From an uncultured Spirochaetota bacterium (GTDB lineage: Bacteria; Spirochaetota; UBA4802; UBA5368): a stretch of 8,287 bases of DNA. Where the stretch lies: NCBI GenBank assembly GCA_937864375.1, contig CALMJO010000723.1, positions 1 through 8,287 on the forward strand, in the 5' to 3' direction. The notes beneath the pieces are model-generated. The model was not told the DNA's origin. It searched no databases and worked only from the letters and a program-made list of their open reading frames with translations. Position numbers and translations under genes: made by a program. This document shows, in pieces, positions 6,797-8,287 of this stretch (position 1 is the stretch's first letter; each line of letters begins with the position of its first letter).

Positions 6797-6817
6797 GCCG
6801 CGCTACCTGAGCGCGGC
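6797..6817. terminator. Hairpin between convergent genes
   Basis: GCCGCGCT (6797-6804) and AGCGCGGC (6810-6817) form a perfect 8-bp GC-rich stem with a 5-nt loop, placed between the convergent AlkD-like and flagellin-like genes. It overlaps the stop codon (6803-6805) of the latter. There is no T-run on either side, so it is not a classical intrinsic terminator. It may be a stem that protects mRNA ends, or a chance product of high GC. Confidence 0.35.
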
Positions 6818-7408
6818 GAGGGAATCCTGGAGCCGCTCGATGAAGCCCAGCCGTATGAAGAAGGCCCTGAGGCGCGCCCGCTCCGCGGCGAGGCGGCTAA
6901 TCTGCTCGTCCATGACGCCTATGGTCCTGTTGGCCTGCTCCCCCGTGACGACGCTCGCGCGGCTTCGCGCGTAGTCCTCCTTCGCGGGATTGATGCCCAG
7001 CTCGTCCAGGGACACGCGCGGCATCTCGACCGAAAGCGTCTGGGCGCCTACGGGAACGTCCAGCGACTTTTTCCAGCCGGACGCGCGGCTGTTGAACAGC
7101 GGCGTCCCCTTCCACGCGGCGGTGTTCCATATCCGGACGATCTCTTTTAAGAGCTCCCTGCATTCAAGCTCCATGAGTTCCCGGTCCTTCGCATTGTACG
7201 TCCCGTTCGCGGCCCTGACCGCGAGCGCGCGTATCTTCTGGAGGATGTCGGTCATGACTGCGAGGTGGATGTCGGCGGCCTGGAGGACGGCGCGCGATTC
7301 GGCGACGGGCCCTGAGGCGCCCTGGGGATTCCCGCGCCCGGGAAACACGAGGAGCCCCGCGAGGAGCATCATCAGGAACATGGCCGACGATTGTATTTTC
7401 TTATGCAT
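6803..7408 (-). CDS. Flagellin-fold protein with an N-terminal signal peptide
   Basis: This 201-residue protein begins with K3-K4 and a hydrophobic stretch (about 9-22), a likely Sec signal peptide or membrane anchor. After it come only pieces of a flagellin D1 domain. The N-terminal D1 helices span about 35-106, including QKIRALAVRAANGTYNAKDR (57-76), which matches the classic flagellin LAV-ANGT-DR block, and ending in LFN. A short variable middle follows, then the C-terminal D1 helix QANRTIGVMDEQISRLAAER (158-177). Both D0 segments are absent. Ordinary flagellins leave through the flagellar type III apparatus without a signal peptide, so this combination is unusual. It is a diverged paralog of the gene 72 nt upstream and probably in its operon. 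GGAGG six nt before the ATG fixes the start. The function is unknown; a periplasmic accessory of the endoflagellum is a guess. Confidence 0.8.
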   Translation of the reverse strand: MHKKIQSSAMFLMMLLAGLLVFPGRGNPQGASGPVAESRAVLQAADIHLAVMTDILQKIRALAVRAANGTYNAKDRELMELECRELLKEIVRIWNTAAWKGTPLFNSRASGWKKSLDVPVGAQTLSVEMPRVSLDELGINPAKEDYARSRASVVTGEQANRTIGVMDEQISRLAAERARLRAFFIRLGFIERLQDSLAALR

Positions 7409-7414
7409 TGTTTT

Positions 7415-7419
7415 CCTCC
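7415..7419 (-). promoter_or_regulatory. Shine-Dalgarno of the signal-peptide flagellin-like gene
   Basis: The minus strand reads GGAGG with a 6-nt spacer to the ATG at 7406-7408. This sets the start at the residue that begins the signal peptide, so the signal peptide is part of the real product and not an artefact of a mis-chosen start. Confidence 0.75.
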
Positions 7420-7480
7420 GTTATGCCTGGTTCGTGGAACGCGCACCTGGCGCGCCCGTATGCGATTCGGCCCCCCGCGC

Positions 7481-8263
7481 CTATTTATCCTTGTCGAGCT
7501 TGAGGTACTTGATGGTCTCCATGAGCTCCGTTGCGGCGTCGCGGTCGAGCTTCGCGTCGCCTCCCTTGAGGATCGCGTTCATGGAGCGCATGGCCTCCTT
7601 CGAGGTCACCTTGAGCCGCTCGGAATAGCCGAGCATGTCGGCGCGCTGCTTGGCGATGCGGGCGAGCGCGTTGTCCATCACGCCGATGCTCCGGTTCGCG
7701 CCCGAGGGAGTGGAGACGCTCGCCGTTACCCTGCCGGAGTTGTCCTTGAGCTGCAGCGAGCGCGCGGTCATGGTGCCGCTGTAGATCCGCTCGCGCTGGT
7801 CCATGTTGGGCCCCACGTGCAGCCACATGGACGCGTGGGGATTGACTTTCGAGAACGCGCCGGTGAGCAGCCTGAAGCGGTTGAACTCGGCCTGGCTCGC
7901 GATGCGGTCCACCTCGTCCACGAGCGCGCTCACCTCCACCTGGAAGCGCTGCCGGTCGGAGCTCGTGAAGGTTCCGTTCGCGCCCTTCACCGCGAGGGCG
8001 CGGATTTTCTGGACGGCGTCCTCGGACGTCGCGAGATAGCCGTCGGTCCTGTTCACAAGGTTAATTCCCTTGCGGATGTTTTCAAGCGCCTCCTTGAGGC
8101 CGTAGAGCTGTGCGGTCATCTTCGCGGACACGGAGAGATCGACTGAGTCGGAGGAGGCCTTCGCGGGCTCCGGCGCCTCCTTCTTGTCCGTCTTTGCCGG
8201 TTTTGCGGCGTCGGTCTTCGCCTGCGCGACATGGTCAATGCCGGTGAACTGCGTGATGATCAT
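7481..8263 (-). CDS. Divergent FlaB-like flagellin paralog lacking D0 helices
   Basis: This 260-residue protein has a clear spirochete FlaB-type core. It contains VSAKMTAQLYGL (45-56), QKIRALAVKGANGTF (85-99), a DRIASQAEFN block (119-128), ASMWLHVGPNMDQR (144-157), GTMTA (163-167), and ANRSIGVMDNALARIAKQRAD (189-209). FlaB normally opens with MIIN and about 40 residues of D0 helix. Here MII is kept but residues 15-37 are a Lys/Ala/Pro/Glu-rich, probably disordered segment. The C-terminus stops at KYLKLDKDK, near the point where the terminal D0 helix would begin its last part. D0 helices form the filament core, so ordinary polymerisation is doubtful. The start has AAGGGGGA 7 nt upstream. It is the first visible gene of a pair, and the promoter is not within the 24 upstream bases available. 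Confidence 0.85.
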   Translation of the reverse strand: MIITQFTGIDHVAQAKTDAAKPAKTDKKEAPEPAKASSDSVDLSVSAKMTAQLYGLKEALENIRKGINLVNRTDGYLATSEDAVQKIRALAVKGANGTFTSSDRQRFQVEVSALVDEVDRIASQAEFNRFRLLTGAFSKVNPHASMWLHVGPNMDQRERIYSGTMTARSLQLKDNSGRVTASVSTPSGANRSIGVMDNALARIAKQRADMLGYSERLKVTSKEAMRSMNAILKGGDAKLDRDAATELMETIKYLKLDKDK

Positions 8264-8270
8264 CCCGGGT

Positions 8271-8278
8271 TCCCCCTT
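8271..8278 (-). promoter_or_regulatory. Shine-Dalgarno of the FlaB-like gene
   Basis: The minus strand reads AAGGGGGA, 7 nt before the ATG at 8261-8263. It supports the MII start, which also matches the first residues of spirochete FlaB proteins. The spacer contains the palindrome CCCGGG. The window ends 9 nt further upstream. Confidence 0.55.
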
Positions 8279-8287
8279 GTGTGTGTT

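Noticed and set aside
7440..7465. A short GC hairpin (CGCGC/GCGCG) between the two flagellin-like genes, as a terminator
   Set aside because: The stem is 5 bp and no T-run follows on the minus strand. Such stems are frequent by chance at this base composition.
7391..8146. A 251-codon plus-strand open frame antisense to the FlaB-like gene
   Set aside because: It is a composition-driven shadow. The minus strand carries conserved flagellin motifs and a proper ribosome binding site.
1..8287. CRISPR arrays, tRNA or rRNA genes, insertion sequences or transposase remnants
   Set aside because: I saw no regularly spaced repeats, no tRNA-like cloverleaf segments, no rRNA-like blocks and no transposase motifs. 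Coding sequence fills nearly the whole window.

Overview
The window is GC-rich, gene-dense bacterial DNA with most third codon positions G or C. The best taxonomic clue is the right end. Two minus-strand genes encode flagellin-fold proteins, and the larger keeps core blocks typical of spirochete periplasmic flagellins (FlaB), namely ASMW, NMDQR and GTMTA, followed by a KQRAD-type C-terminal helix. I infer an uncultured or lesser-known GC-rich member of the Spirochaetota. This rests on remembered family motifs, not on a search.

Left block (8-2251, minus strand): a tight operon reads methyltransferase, panC (pantothenate synthetase), then a small lipoprotein with a likely NTF2-like fold. The gaps are 4 nt and then a 13-nt overlap. 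A Shine-Dalgarno sequence at the left edge suggests another gene just outside the window. A 126-bp divergent intergenic region follows, with a good sigma70-type promoter for the rightward genes and an inverted repeat beside the methyltransferase start.

Central block (2378-6000, plus strand): a lipoprotein of the leucine-binding (LIV) type periplasmic receptor family sits 3 nt upstream of a membrane sensor histidine kinase. No transporter or response regulator is present, which suggests a receptor-kinase sensory pair comparable in logic to LuxP/LuxQ or TorT/TorS. The kinase is split by an apparent 1-nt frameshift inside its HAMP-like linker. The two pieces together make a coherent protein: extracytoplasmic Cache-like sensor, HAMP, PAS, coiled coil, PAS, HisKA_2 and HATPase.

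Right block: an AlkD-type DNA glycosylase gene (6074-6781, plus) converges on the two flagellin-like genes (7481-8263 and 6803-7408, minus). The upstream flagellin-like protein lacks both D0 helices and has a Lys/Ala/Pro-rich segment instead of the N-terminal one. The downstream one has lost still more and carries an apparent Sec signal peptide. They look like a diverged tandem pair of flagellin paralogs that probably do not build an ordinary filament, and they are the most unusual content of the window.
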